From Maylandia zebra (taxonomy: Eukaryota; Chordata; Actinopteri; Cichliformes; Cichlidae), in NCBI RefSeq assembly GCF_041146795.1, contig NC_135170.1:10102033-10166032 (forward strand): 64,000 bases of DNA. Direction: 5' to 3'. The notes beneath the pieces are model-generated. The model saw only the letters and a list, made by a program, of their open reading frames with translations. It ran no database searches and was not told the origin of the DNA. Of this stretch, positions 53,301 to 64,000 are shown piece after piece (within the stretch, counting starts at the first letter, position 1; each line of letters begins with the position of its first letter). The position numbers and the translations under genes were made by a program.

Positions 53301-54648
53301 TTAGTTAATTTGGTCTCTTTCTCCCACAGATCCTGATTGTGACTCTAAGAGCTGCTTTTCCCAATGTCATCCGCTTCTGCTGCTGTGCGGCCGCCATTTA
53401 TTTGGGATATTGCTTCTGTGGCTGGATAGTGCTGGGGCCCTACCATGCAAAGGTAATGCACGGACACACAGCTGTGTCTCTAAGGAGGAGTGAGCAGGCG
53501 TGAGTCACTCAGAGCAGAATTGCATGTCAGAGCATCCTAATTATGATAAACTGCCTCCCAGCATGTCATTTTTTAGCTATGTATAATTAATGGGAGGAGA
53601 AAATTGATAGTTATTAAATATGAATCAGGCAGCATTTTGTTAGGATATTGCTTTTTGCATGCAAGCAAAATAATGTAATCAATTCTGGTGGAAATATATG
53701 GAGGGCCAGCTTTCCTGAAATTAAAAACAAAATGAATAAAATGAAATAATTAAATGACTCAATAAAAAAATAAATATGCTAATATGTGCATCAAAAATAC
53801 CGTACATTACCTAATTCAATGAATGTGAAATTAATTGATATTTGCCTTTCACACAGAAACATTCTCTAGAAGTCAATTTTGTAGTCCGTGCCAAAAAGAT
53901 AAATAAAAACACTGAAAGACTGCAAAACTTTCTTCTTTAAATGATTGTGCTAACTTGGACTCCATGTATCCAGTTTCGCTCCCTGTCCATGGTGTCAGAG
54001 TGCCTGTTTTCTCTGATCAATGGAGACGACATGTTTGTAACATTCGCTGAGATGGAGCACAGCAGCACGCTGGTGTGGACCTTCAGCCAGATCTACCTTT
54101 ACACCTTCATCTCCCTCTTCATCTACATGGTGCTGTCACTCTTCATCGCACTCATCACCGGAGCTTATGACACCATCATGGTACAGTTGCTGCTTTGTTT
54201 CTTTATTATACTGTTGGGTGGTGGTTTGAATGCTTTTTCTAATCATATGAATTGGGTTACAGAAATGCTAAAATCTAAAAACAAAATTTTTTCCCATCAA
54301 CGTCTCCTCTACTTTGCCAATTTCCCAGTGCCAATCTGCTAAATCAAGATAATGATCATACTTATTGGTTAATACTGGTAAATGTGATCCGACATTAATG
54401 CAGGATACTTGTGCAGTTATGTATTGATTTATTTTTACCGATAAATACGGGGACTTTATTTAGTAAGTGACAATAGCAGTTTGAAAATTTGCAGCTTTTT
54501 TGTCTTCTTGCAGGCCCAAACACAGGAGCAGGCACACATCACAGATCTACATGCATTCATTGCACAGTGCACGGACACGCCCAGTTCTGGCAAGTTCCGT
54601 GCACCCGAAGCCTCATCATGCTCCTTCCTCTGCTGCTGTGAGTGGTGA
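44323..54648 (+). CDS. mcoln1: Mucolipin-1 (TRPML1), lysosomal cation channel
   Basis: TRPML1 releases Ca2+, Fe2+ and other cations from lysosomes, gated by PI(3,5)P2. Thirteen coding exons: 44323-44365, 46040-46287, 46455-46616, 48260-48416, 48832-48913, 49022-49118, 49228-49327, 49424-49530, 52830-52979, 53115-53216, 53330-53452, 53974-54180, 54514-54648; 1,713 nt, 570 aa. Exon 2 has the N-terminal dileucine context (EKDKLL) and the basic phosphoinositide-binding patch ([20 protein letters not shown]). The large luminal loop spans exons 3-7 ([15 protein letters not shown]), with several N-glycosylation sites. Exons 8-12 carry the TM segments, and exon 12 the selectivity filter [10 protein letters not shown]. 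The C-terminus ends [11 protein letters not shown], shorter than the mammalian tail with its dileucine motif. Confidence 0.97.
44366..46039 (+). other. mcoln1 intron 1
   Basis: The donor GTTTGG (44,366) is non-optimal but frame-consistent. The 3' half holds a Tc1 relic (separate entry), and 44,400-45,130 is otherwise unremarkable. Confidence 0.6.
45180..45660 (+). mobile_element. Tc1-like relic in mcoln1 intron 1
   Basis: Translation blocks in different frames, [13 protein letters not shown], then [11 protein letters not shown], then ASMP-like SSVKS, follow Tc1 transposase order. The end has AAAAGCTGATCGCCTCC and then ATAAATAAACATGCTTTTCA. Heavily decayed. Confidence 0.6.
46617..48259 (+). 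other. mcoln1 intron 3, nothing recognised
   Basis: No named repeat or exon is seen. Confidence 0.45.
50690..50970 (+). mobile_element. L2-like LINE/SINE 3' end
   Basis: It has the widespread fish motif CCTGAGCCTGGTTCTGCCGG, then TTCCTGTTAAAAGGGAGTTT, and ends in the poly-ATTG tail AATTGAATTGAATTGAAT. Confidence 0.65.
51070..51580 (+). mobile_element. Tc1-like relic
   Basis: Near 51,220-51,280 a shifted frame reads [15 protein letters not shown], and [12 protein letters not shown] follows (cf. the MDNDPKH box). AGAGGGGTGACTCAAGACTTT (51,543) is the terminal repeat. Decayed. Confidence 0.6.
51780..52000 (+). mobile_element. SINE-like repeat with (ATT)n tail
   Basis: GTAAAGCGCTTTGGGTGCC and AAAAGCGCTATATAAATCCA are the familiar fish retroposon 3' module, ending in an ATT run at 51,970-51,997. 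The 5' edge contains a perfect 13-bp hairpin (51,786-51,818). Confidence 0.6.
51786..51818. repeat. Perfect 13-bp GC-rich hairpin
   Basis: GGCCCCTCTGGCC and its exact reverse complement, loop TGGTGTT. Confidence 0.98.
53453..53973 (+). other. mcoln1 intron 11, nothing recognised
   Basis: AT-rich, no element seen. Confidence 0.5.
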
Positions 54649-57190
54649 GGACAGTGACCTAGTAGAAGCACAGAGGGAGTAAGCAGTGTGTACATTGAAG
54701 GACATGGGAGTCTTTCTTTCCCTCCATCTTTAAAGCACCATATTTCCACTCCAGTAGCTGACTGCTATTCCACTCCTTTTTCCAGACACCCAGCAAAGAG
54801 GGACGATTGTCTTGAAGCAGAACTGAGTGACCTTGGACTACTTTGTCCCCTGCTGACCCTGTTTGAATTTTGCATTTTAATTTGTGCTGGAACGGTAGAT
54901 TGCACTGAACACTTAAAGGCCCAATTACCTGCTTCAGCTTTTGTACTGTACTGTATGAATAATTTATTGTCTTTCTGACTTGTCAGGTTGGTCAGGCTTT
55001 GATGGCTAGAAGCATAATGTCGGTAAACAAAGGCTGGACACCGGGTCTGTCGGGTCAAATTAGGATGCATTTTCGCTTGAATGACCAACCATTTACAGGG
55101 TTTTCATGATCATTTTATTGTTCGCATGGCTACTTAGGCAAAAGGATTTTCATACGTCTTGATTATGTAAATATATGTATGTCTTGTGGAATTTAGGCAT
55201 AAGGGTGAAGTCAGGCAAACTGGAAAAAAAAAAAGATTGATCATTAACTGCAGTACATGTGCTTTGGCTAACAGTCAAGGCCATTCTTTCACTCCAGTTC
55301 AGTTTGCTTGCTCCTCATCTCCATTGTTCACGTCCTCCTGTGACTGGAAGGAGATGATAGCCGTGTGAGGAAGGACAAGCCCTACGGCCAACCGGCTAGT
55401 CATCAATATGTATGAGCCGTTTTCGCTATAAGGTGGCAGGTGTAGGTCTGTGCTAATGCACTGCAAGGCAGGGTGTGCTTTGCTAGAACATGTGAGGTTA
55501 ATGTGCTGCCTTACAAACACACAGTAACTACTGAAGATGATAAATAATTTTATGCCTTTTTATGTTAATTGGTAGTAGACCTTTTTCACAGCAGCCTTTT
55601 AGCAATGAAATATGTAAATGTAGGCGTTGTCTAATGACATCAGTGATTTTTTTTTTCCCCCTTAATACCTGCATTTATGTTTATATTTAATGTCAGAATG
55701 GCTGCACTAAAAAAATCTTTAAATTTGTTGTAGCTGTTAGACTAAGAAAAAAATGAAGGAAAAAAATGAAGGAGACTATTCAGTACCCAAATGAATTTTT
55801 GATTCCCCTTCCCTCTCTTGTTCTTTTCAGCCAGTGACTTTTAATGGTTTAAAAATACATTCAAATGTTTCATTTAAATGTAGCTTAACCATGTGATCTC
55901 ACAGGAATTGCTCTGGTTCTGTTTACTGCTACTCTGCTAAGCTAGGCTAATTTTGTTTTAGCAGCATTTGTTTAGTGGGTAATGTTTTCTCACCCCTCCC
56001 CATTACAGTATTGACTTATTTTTGTATAGTTCAGTTACTAAGATGCCTGAATATCAAAACTGAATTTTCATTTTCTTGTAAATGAGAAGAAGTTGGCTAA
56101 ATTTGCTTTAACTAAGGCAGTTTTGGCTAGTAGCTTTTATAGCTACGTTACAGTCACAAGACTTTGGTTTTAACTGTTCTTGTTCATTTTTACTCTTTCC
56201 CCCCTCATTTCTTTCCTAATTACACAGCTGTACAGTATAACAATATTACAGGGAAAATCTCCAAAAGTCAAATGCCAGTCCAAAAATCTTCCTTTCTAAT
56301 ATTTCTTGAAATATATAGCTAATACTTTTTGTCTTTGTATGCTAGTTTGGATTGTAAGCAGCATAGTTGTGTCTCTATTTTAAATAATGGTTCACTTAGA
56401 CTCTGTCTGTTGAAGCTATGTGGGAAATGGCTCCATTATTTTATTCATGAATGGATAAGGACATCTCTTGAAGTACCTATATAAACTTGAAGTAGTGGTG
56501 AAGATGCAGTATGCTGCATAGGGTGATATGAACGGCTTTCAGTGCACAAAAACTGGATCAGAACAACAGTAACAAGGGGTTTTTGAAATGCAACAGATAT
56601 CTGGCATTTGTATTATTTTTAATGTAAACTTATTTGTTTTCTTTGATATTGTTTACAATTATAAAGAGGGTTTTTTTAAAATGGCATTTCTGCAGACGTA
56701 TTTATTTCCTCTTAATTAAAAACCGATGCACAACTTAGAATAGTGATATAATGTGCCACATAGGAGTTGTATATCACAGTGGAACAATGCACTATAAATG
56801 CAACATGTTTGTTAGTGTTCTCCTGACACTTGTAGAAAAGCTCTTTAAGTCTGTTTTGATTTAATGGGAACAGCTGTGCACTGTGTTTATTTGGCTGCTT
56901 TTTTTTCATGCTGTCTTAATTATTTTTTACCTAATTTTGAGAAAGTGCAAGATTGCCAGTCTGAGGAATTTGTACAGGTTTTTACTTTCTTTTTTGTGAA
57001 GATGGTGTCTTCTGAACGCAAAATAAAAAAGAATATAAAAAATGTTGTGGCTCGGTCAGCACTGATGACATCTCTTGGACTAATCCTAAATAAATTGGGC
57101 AATTTATGTGAATGAAAACAAATAACACAATATTTTCTTTTCAAAATGTCTGAAACTTAGCAGCTGCAAAGTTTAAAAAATAAACACTTG
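54649..57190 (+). other. mcoln1: mcoln1 3'UTR
   Basis: A long AT-rich trailer with no other gene. The AATAAA at 57,179-57,184 would end it at about 57,200. Shorter alternatives are possible. Confidence 0.55.
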
Positions 57191-57234
57191 CACTGCAGTC
57201 TGATGAACTTGTGCTGTGTTGTGGTAGTCTGGCA

Positions 57235-57248
57235 CCACTAGAGGGAGA
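57235..57248 (+). promoter_or_regulatory. CTCF-like motif after mcoln1
   Basis: CCACTAGAGGGAGA matches the CTCF core at 13 of 14 positions. It lies 50 bp past the proposed polyadenylation signal. Confidence 0.35.
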
Positions 57249-57762
57249 GAGCAGGCTCTTGTCTGAAGCCAACTGCCAACCAGTCACAGGAAATCTATGC
57301 AATACGAAGCAATAAGGAAGTAACAGGAAGCCAAAACACAGGCACTTTGGTGGACAAGAGCGGGGGGATAAAACATCATCCTTATAAAAGCTAAATTACG
57401 CTGAGTAGAGTACTTAAAACTTTGAGTCTGCCATAATCACAAACTACCTTGCAACTCAGCATGAAATAAATAGAGGAAGCGGGCGGCTGTTTCAGCTAAA
57501 TCAAAACCACACAGTGAAGATGGGAAGTAGATAGCATGTGATAGACTAAGATCAAAGCAGATGCTCCTCTTAGTGAGGTGAGCTGCTACAGCTTTCCAAT
57601 ATCCTCAGAACCTGCATCAATTATTCACTCAAAGATGCAGCCAAGGGCTGGCTGAGGAACTGGCCAGCCTGCTCTTAACATCATCAGATTTTAGCCTGGA
57701 GCTGATTAAACAGTCCCAAAGAGAAAGCAGGCTGCAGGGCGAAGCCTTGCAAATGGCTTCTA

Positions 57763-57803
57763 CCTGGTCAACTATATTTGCATGCCAAATATAGTTGACC
57801 AGG
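57763..57803. repeat. Perfect 18-bp hairpin
   Basis: CCTGGTCAACTATATTTG and its exact reverse complement, loop CATGC. Confidence 0.98.
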
Positions 57804-58321
57804 GCCTTTTTGAATAAAGGACCAGAGCAAAAACCACAGTGGATATGAATCCTTGCAACGAGATATGACTGTCACTATCATCACTATCGTGCTCTGTGGG
57901 CGACAGATACACACAAAAGAACACGCCTGCTGTGTGATGATGGCGCGTTAATGAGGGTCTCGTTGCCTTCCTTCATCACATGTTGCCTTTTAGTGGCTGT
58001 AGAAGCATCCTGTATGTTAATGACATGCAGTGCTGGCACGTTGTTGTCTTCAGGGAGTCCACGCTGTGCACAGAGAGCAGCAGCTGCACTGGCGTGCACT
58101 AACCTGCATCCGCTTGGTATTTGTTCACACGTACACACCCTGTTTGTGAGATAATGATATTCATGCTATTGGAGTGTGAAGTGCTGTGCAGGGTGATCGC
58201 TCTCATGCATTTGGGAGACACTTGTCTGAAAAGGGGGTTGATTTGTGAATATCTTTAGGGGAAAATAAAGGGTGTGTCTCTTAGTGCCAGCTGCTTTCCT
58301 GGGTGGCTCGAGAGGGCTGGC
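57804..58321. other. Intergenic, nothing recognised
   Basis: No gene or named repeat in this stretch. Confidence 0.4.
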
Positions 58322-58762
58322 AGCAGTGGTGTGCTATACTGCAGATTTTGATATTGATCAGATAACAAATAAATGGCGCCGGTGTTGCTGATACCATTAC
58401 CGATGATTTTTACTCATAAAGACAGCTTATGTACAGGAGAGCAGTGCGCCATGATTTATGAGATGAGGTTTATTTTTCAAAACAAAGGGCAAATGTGCAA
58501 ATTCTGAGCCTACATGTTGCTGCTCAGTACCGCCGAGTCATGTGACTGCACCACAACTAAAAAAAGCAGAGCAGGGAGGAGAGGGCAGCGCAAAGTGTGC
58601 CAGCAGGAGAGGAGCGGTGTTTGCACAGACATGTCTCCTTCTGAAATTAGAGGAGACAAATAAGCTAAAGCATCGATCATGTTGTGATGATATCGATCTA
58701 ATACCAATACCGGTGTTGGTATCGATACTATCGACATTTGGATCAATCCGTCCAACCCCTAA
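58322..58762. mobile_element. Probable hAT-type MITE, degraded ends
   Basis: The left part has AGCAGTGGTGTGCTATACTG and the right part ATCGATACTATCGACATTTG, then AACCCCTAAC. These match the ends of a well-known fish hAT-type element by eye. The terminal repeats are degraded and no target duplication is obvious. Confidence 0.4.
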
Positions 58763-61000
58763 CTTGCAGGCGGTTCAGGCATCCCAGAAATATCATCACA
58801 CCAAACCCTAACCCCATAACCCTAACCACAACCACATTCAAACCCCCAACCCTAACCCCGACCCATTTTTGTTTGTTTTTTCCACATTGGAAATCTATGA
58901 CATCATAACAACATGACTGGTGACTTGCACTGCTGAACCTGGACCAACATTAATTATAATGACACAGGGACGACACCAACACTGGGATGCATCAGATACA
59001 CTCGAGATTAAGACCTCTGTGCAATCTGACTGCTACATGCTGGAATATGTGAAACACAATTAGAGCATGCCTGTATCTGCTGCTTGTTAAATAACTAATG
59101 TGTTGTGTAAGAGTTTTGCAAAAAAGGTAGCAGACTCTTGACCAGCGGCCAGATTTGTTTGGTTTTTGTTGATGGGGGGGCTTGACTGAGCGCCAGCCCC
59201 TTTTGTGCTGCAGCCGCCCCAGCTGGACTGCGGGCTGTGTGGACAAAAAAACAATGAGGTAAATAACACGGGAACTGTGCAGCAGGGTACACGGCCCTGC
59301 CTCTTCCTGTCTCCGGTGCCGCACACCACCGCCTTCCTCTCTTTGTTGCACCCGGTTAACCATGCCAATACGTCCGTCAGCATCAACTTAGCAGGCATCG
59401 AACGCACCCGAGTCCCTGCCTTCTTCCTGGTCTCCTTCCATTTAGTTGCATTCTTTATTGACGCGACAAAATTCACACATTTCTACAGTATGTGGCTGTA
59501 ATCTTCATCTGTCATTTGAATAAACAAAACAAAAAAGCAACTAACTAATCTTGCAGGATTTCTTGTTGGTGTGAGACAACACAACACACCCTCTTCAAAC
59601 ACACAAATCTGAGGTCAATCCACTTTGCAGGAAGAGAAACAAAGCTTCCACTGGACATCTGATCGAGAGGGATAAAGGGCGATAACAGGTTTTCATGCAA
59701 GCAGGTGATCGGCGTAGTGTCATACATCGAGTCGTACATTTCCGCCCTGAGCTCAGGCGAGAAACACAAGCCTGAATAAATCTCACCTCTGGAAAAGGTG
59801 AGATTTATTCAGCACTTGGAAAAGGAAGAGCACACCACAGGCTGGACATGAAAAGAAACCTATCTTAGAACAGACCAGCACACAAAAGCCTGGCTTATGC
59901 AGACAGGAGGCAGGCGGCTGCTGGGAGCTAAGCAGCAGAGGCAGCAGCAGCAGACAGGCAGACAGACAGACAGGCGGCATGCCCACCCAGACTGTGTCTG
60001 ATGAAAAGCTCTGTTCTGGTGAAGAGCACGCTGCACAAGAAACAAAAGCTTTTCAGGGAATGAAACAATGCCCTCCGGTATCTGTTTGTGACTTGAGAGA
60101 AAACGTGCAACTTTAACCAAAAGCCAGACACACTCTACGCTCTGCTCTTTAGTTGCCTTTTCCTTTCCCGCTGGCTGCCTCACCCTTTTCAATTAGTGTC
60201 ATCCAATTTGAGATTTGTTCGCTCCAACTGGGACAGGCTGACGCGACGGGCAGGTGGGCATTTGGGATCTGGCTGGTGGAAATGTGACTTTGAGGACAAA
60301 AGAATGTTCAAGACCTTCCAGAAAAAACAAAAGAAATGTAATTTCAATTTGGAAACGCCTTGTGGGAGATGAACCTGTTAAGGAGAAACATGAAAAATAT
60401 TCCAGATATTACAATCAACAGGTCTGAAATGCACTGAAGGTTTTTGAATTCTTGATGCAACAGTAGCACCGAGGGCAGACAATGCAGGCAACTTGATGCA
60501 TGGGGTGCAGCAGTAATGTGTGTGTGTGTGTGAGAGAGAGAGAGCGTGCATGAGTGTGTGTGTTCAGTCGAGCATGGAGAATGGAAGAAAAGGGTCTGAG
60601 GGGCCTAGAGGGAGGGCAACAGACAGCCACGAGAAACTCGGACAAGAGAGTAGGGTGACTTGCAAGAGGTGACATCATCCTTTATTTGAATAATCCCCCA
60701 GCCTGGGAGGTGATTGGCTCCTCTTAGAGAAAGCAGAGCTCCTCTGCTGCTATTCACCCTTTTCAATTTCAGTATGGCGCGCTGTCCTGGTGAATGCTGC
60801 CTTCAAGGACTCATAGCGAGCTCCTGTTTCTGAGGACGAAACGAAAGATGTACTGGGAGTGTAAGTTCCTCTTTTCCCCCAGTGAACATGTGGTGTCGGG
60901 ATGTGCTAGATGTTGCCATGCAACACAGAAAGACCCAGACTCACAGAACGATAGAGAGTAGTACTTTTTTTTTTAACATGATGCAGTTTCCAATTGATCT
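58763..61000. other. Intergenic, nothing recognised except hairpin and simple repeats
   Basis: Holds CCCTAA-like strings near 58,800-58,860, a perfect hairpin at 59,772-59,812 and a short (GT)n/(GA)n tract near 60,517-60,547. No coding frame looks convincing. Confidence 0.4.
59772..59812. repeat. Perfect 17-bp hairpin
   Basis: CTGAATAAATCTCACCT and its exact reverse complement, loop CTGGAAA. Confidence 0.98.
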
Positions 61001-61009
61001 TCTTCTTCT

Positions 61010-61640
61010 TTCAGCTGTTCCCTTTATGGGTTGTCACAGTGAAGCATCTATATCCCTAGCAACCTCCTATGAAGTTTTCCTCTTTTCTTCCTGCCTGGGA
61101 GATCCATCTTCAACATCCTGACTTTGTCTCCAAACTGCTCAACAAGAGCTGTCTCTGCGATGTACTCATTTCTAATCCTGACTATGATGCTCACTCCCAG
61201 GGAAGATCTCACTATCTTCAGGTCTGCCACCTCCAAGTCGTCCTTCTGTCTTTGTATCAGTACCACCGTCTCCAAACCACTCATCATACCAGGTCTCACT
61301 ACCACTCACTCACTTTTAAACTTCTCCTTTGACTCTTGCTGCTATTCTTCTGTCACAAATCACCCCCGACACTCATCTCCAACTGCTCCACCCTGCCTGG
61401 ACTCTCTTCTTCACCTCTCTTGTGCGCGGTCCATTGTCTTGGATTGATTCCAGGTATTTAAACTCACCTATGCTCACTATCTCTACTCCTTGCAGCTTCA
61501 CCTTTCCGTCCATCTCCATCTCATTCACACACATGTATTCTGTCTGGATCCTACCGCCTTTCATCCTTCTTCTCTCCAGTCCAAACCTCCACCTGTCCAG
61601 GCTCTCTACCACCTGTTTCGTGTGTTTCACCATGCTTATT
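61010..61640 (-). mobile_element. LINE reverse transcriptase C-terminal fragment
   Basis: Minus-strand frames give LDRWRFGLERRRMKGG, then KYLESIQDNGPRTREVKKRV, then SGLETVVLIQRQKDD and RNEYIAETALVEQFG. This is the C-terminal part of a common fish non-LTR retrotransposon (family ending in (GAA)n; here TTCTTCTTCTTTC on the plus strand at 61,003). The frame breaks between 61,305 and 61,373. Confidence 0.7.
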
Positions 61641-62120
61641 TCTCAATAAATGTGGAATTATACAGTTTCAGTGCTAAGAGCAGGCGTGACATGTCTTCTG
61701 TGGGTCTGTGGGAGTTTTGTTAATTCTGTTTGATTACTTTATATCTCATCAACATCATTACAGGAAATCTTTTATTTTTTTTGCTTTGCATTTGTTTGCT
61801 CTTGAAATAGTCAATCCTCATAATCAAACAATTTAAAGTTTCAAATAATAAAGCCAATATATGTATCAATAATCCCTGTGAGACAACGTGTCAGCCTTCA
61901 GTGTCTTTTAAATTCTCAGTTTTAGACAGGCCTTATCTGCTCATGACTCTTTATGATGTCATAGAGAGCGAGTAATCCTAATATGGTCATCTCAGGCAGG
62001 CCTCACCCACCTGCTTGTTCAAACCTACTTTTTAACATGAATCTAAAACTCTTTTTCAGACTGAACTCAAAAGGGATGCCAGGTATAAGAAAAACTGGGT
62101 TTATTATCAGATAACTGCAT
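61641..62120. other. Intergenic, nothing recognised
   Basis: AT-rich spacer without a recognisable element. Confidence 0.4.
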
Positions 62121-62121
62121 G

Positions 62122-62260
62122 GTTGCATGGTGGTGCAGTGGTTAACACTGATGCCTCACAGCAAGGTCCTGGGATGGAGTCCTTTCTCTGTGGAGTTCTC
62201 CCCTGTGTCAGCATTGGACCCACCTACCTTGTGACAGCTAGGGCAGGCTCCCTGAGGAGG
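62122..62260 (+). mobile_element. tRNA-derived SINE
   Basis: TGGTGCAGTGGTTAACACTG matches the A-box head of a common fish SINE. The B box is degraded (GATGGAGTCC). The body has TGTGGAGTTCTCCCCTGTGTC. Confidence 0.6.
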
Positions 62261-62402
62261 ATGGCTGTAATTATGTTGATCTAGTTATCAAAGAATAAAA
62301 ACATGGAGTTAAAAATGAGCATAACAAGTAAAATAACATAAACTAGCTCACTTGGGCTGAATCTATGGTTTGATAATGTCCTAGGATTATCTTGAAATTT
62401 TA

Positions 62403-62475
62403 AAATAATAATAATAATAGTGATAATAATAATAATACGTGTTTATTATTTATTTATTTATTTATTTATTTGGTG
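62403..62475. repeat. (AAT)n then (ATTT)n simple repeats
   Basis: An interrupted AAT run is followed by TTTA repeats. Confidence 0.9.
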
Positions 62476-62750
62476 ATGCTTGTGGATTTTGTTTGTTACC
62501 CATCGTCAAAAATGGTCTACCTGCTAACCTGCTGCAAACTGAAGCTTTATGTAGTTTATTGTTCTTCGAGACATGTAAATGGTATTCATTTTATTAAGTA
62601 GCATTAACTGACGGTAAAACGGCAAAAAACGAAACAAAAATTCAACGATCCCTTCACATTATCAGTATCAGTCAAATATTACGAATTGCTATAGATTTAC
62701 TTACAGATTTACTTAATTTTTTATAGCGGGTCTCTCATACGGAAACCTTT
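62476..62750. other. Intergenic, nothing recognised
   Basis: AT-rich spacer before the promoter-like region. Confidence 0.4.
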
Positions 62751-63123
62751 CCCAATTCCCACTTTTTCCAGGGGTACCTGAAGGCGGCGTCAGCCTTCTC
62801 CTCAGCCTGTCCATCCATCCGTTCACCGGTCTACTATCGTGTGTGTGTGAGAGGAGCAAAGCCTCATTCTCCTCCTTTCTTCCTTTCAGGGAACGCGCAT
62901 CACTTGTGAAAAACGACGCTTGAGACCTAGAAGTTTTTTTTTGTCTGACGTCTCGGCTCTATTTGCTCAGCTCTCCCGCCCCTCATTCCCGGTTTCGTTT
63001 TTAATTCCCATCCTCACTTTCTGTCGTTATTTTTTGCCGGACTCGAGGATCCAGTCTGGGTGTACCGGCTAACACTTGGGCGTAGCTGGAGAGGATTTTG
63101 CTAGCTCGTCGCTGCACTAACCG
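62750..63123 (+). promoter_or_regulatory. Probable promoter and non-coding first exon of a further gene
   Basis: A rise in GC and CpG content is followed by CTAACCG|GTAAGG, a strong donor at 63,123/63,124. There is no coding potential before it. The rest of the window (63,124-64,000) would be the first intron. The gene cannot be identified from the window. Confidence 0.45.
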
Positions 63124-64000
63124 GTAAGGTCGAGATTTCTTTAGCTTTAGCTAGCATGCTATTGTCAGTCAATAAGTCATGTTTAGCTAATTAAAAGCCA
63201 CAATTTAAAATGATTTTCTGCCGTCCGTTACGGAGTGTCTGCTCTGCTTACTGTGTTATTACTCGTGTTTTTTATATTAACGCTAAGCAGCGCAGTGGAA
63301 TCCGGCTTGCTCTTTGTGTGACTGGATTTGCGTCGGAAATGTACAAACGGGTTTGTTTTAGTGTCACTTCATCATTTTTGAGGGCGAGTCGCTCCGTTTC
63401 AGTCACTTTGATTCCCGTGCAAAGGGGCTTGATGGGGCGGTGGCAGGCTGCATGGTAGCTTCAAGTGCTCATAGGACCTGTTAGACCAAAGCTGAAAAAA
63501 AAGCTAAATGCCTTTAAATCCACGCTATTGTTTATTTTCATAGTGTTTCCTCTCGCTGTGTGACTGTTTATCCACCTTTTTAACCTCTAAACTTTCTCTT
63601 CTTCTGACCTCTCCTTCCTTCTCCATCCTCCATCGCGGTTGCCCATTGTTCTGTGATGAGCCAACTAGTGTGAGTTGCTGAGCAATGTTTCAGCCGTCTC
63701 AGTGGGGGGAAAGAAGCTGGCAGATATCGTGCTAATAAATTTGCAGCTTTCGTTTTAACTCAACAGACCAACTTTGGGCGTATTTGGAGCATGTTAAAGC
63801 AAATCTCTGCGCAGATCCTGCAGGGAGAGTGTAAATCTCAGAGAGAGTTTGTGCACAGTCTCATGCTGGCATGTAATCAGAGGTGATTAATGTCACCACC
63901 ACCACCTCGTCTCCAAAAAGTGATCAGCTATTGTGGCATAAGGCTGGAGGGGCTCCCTCGCTGATTCCTTTTTTTTGTTTGGGGGGGGTGAGTGAGTGCA
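63124..64000 (+). other. Presumed intron of the unidentified gene
   Basis: Contains pyrimidine-rich stretches (63,590-63,640) and a G-run near 63,985. No exon is recognised before the window ends. Confidence 0.35.

Noticed and set aside
61069..61723. Plus-strand frames at 61 kb
   Set aside because: Antisense shadows of the LINE reverse transcriptase fragment.

Overview
This window is nuclear DNA from a ray-finned (teleost) fish, probably a percomorph such as a cichlid. Genes are split by introns with canonical GT/AG junctions. The four recognisable proteins are vertebrate families, and the intergenic and intronic DNA carries fish-type transposons (many Tc1/mariner relics, Tigger, hAT, P-like, Penelope-like, L2-like LINE tails, tRNA-derived SINEs) and long microsatellites. 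The species assignment is inference.

Layout. (1) 1-29,070, minus strand: wiz, the multi-zinc-finger partner of the G9a/GLP histone H3K9 methyltransferases. I traced 16 coding exons by hand for a long form (ATG at 28,176, stop at 29-31, 6,267 nt, 2,088 aa). A short form (3,363 nt, 1,120 aa) starts from an internal CpG-rich first exon at 15,571-15,664. Every junction keeps frame. Its introns hold a Penelope-like element between inverted arms (3.7-5.6 kb), a Tigger relic (10.3-11.2 kb), a LINE tail (17 kb) and a transposon-rich intron (20.6-27.3 kb). (2) 29,556-31,139: a P-element-like transposon with 8-bp target duplications, subterminal arrays of a short motif and a THAP-domain reading frame broken by one stop. 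(3) 33.4-35.1 kb: decayed Tc1 and LINE copies, plus a 47-bp fragment resembling the nearby pglyrp gene. (4) 35,358-38,092, minus: a long-form peptidoglycan recognition protein with the amidase residues (pglyrp2-like). (5) 39.1-41.5 kb, plus: trappc5, a TRAPP vesicle-tethering subunit, complete at 188 aa. (6) 42,476-43,750: a Tc1 copy with an unbroken 339-codon transposase frame, one terminal repeat missing and a substituted catalytic Asp. (7) 44,323-54,648 plus 3'UTR to about 57.2 kb, plus strand: mcoln1 (TRPML1), 13 coding exons, 570 aa, with a CLEAR/E-box pair upstream. (8) 57.2-62.7 kb: no gene recognised; perfect hairpins, LINE and SINE debris. (9) 62.75-63.12 kb: probable non-coding first exon of a further plus-strand gene leaving the window.

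The genes do not form one pathway: wiz is nuclear chromatin repression, pglyrp2 secreted antibacterial immunity, trappc5 ER/Golgi tethering, mcoln1 a lysosomal cation channel. Exon boundaries were read by eye from splice consensus, frame and family knowledge. No alignment or expression data were available.
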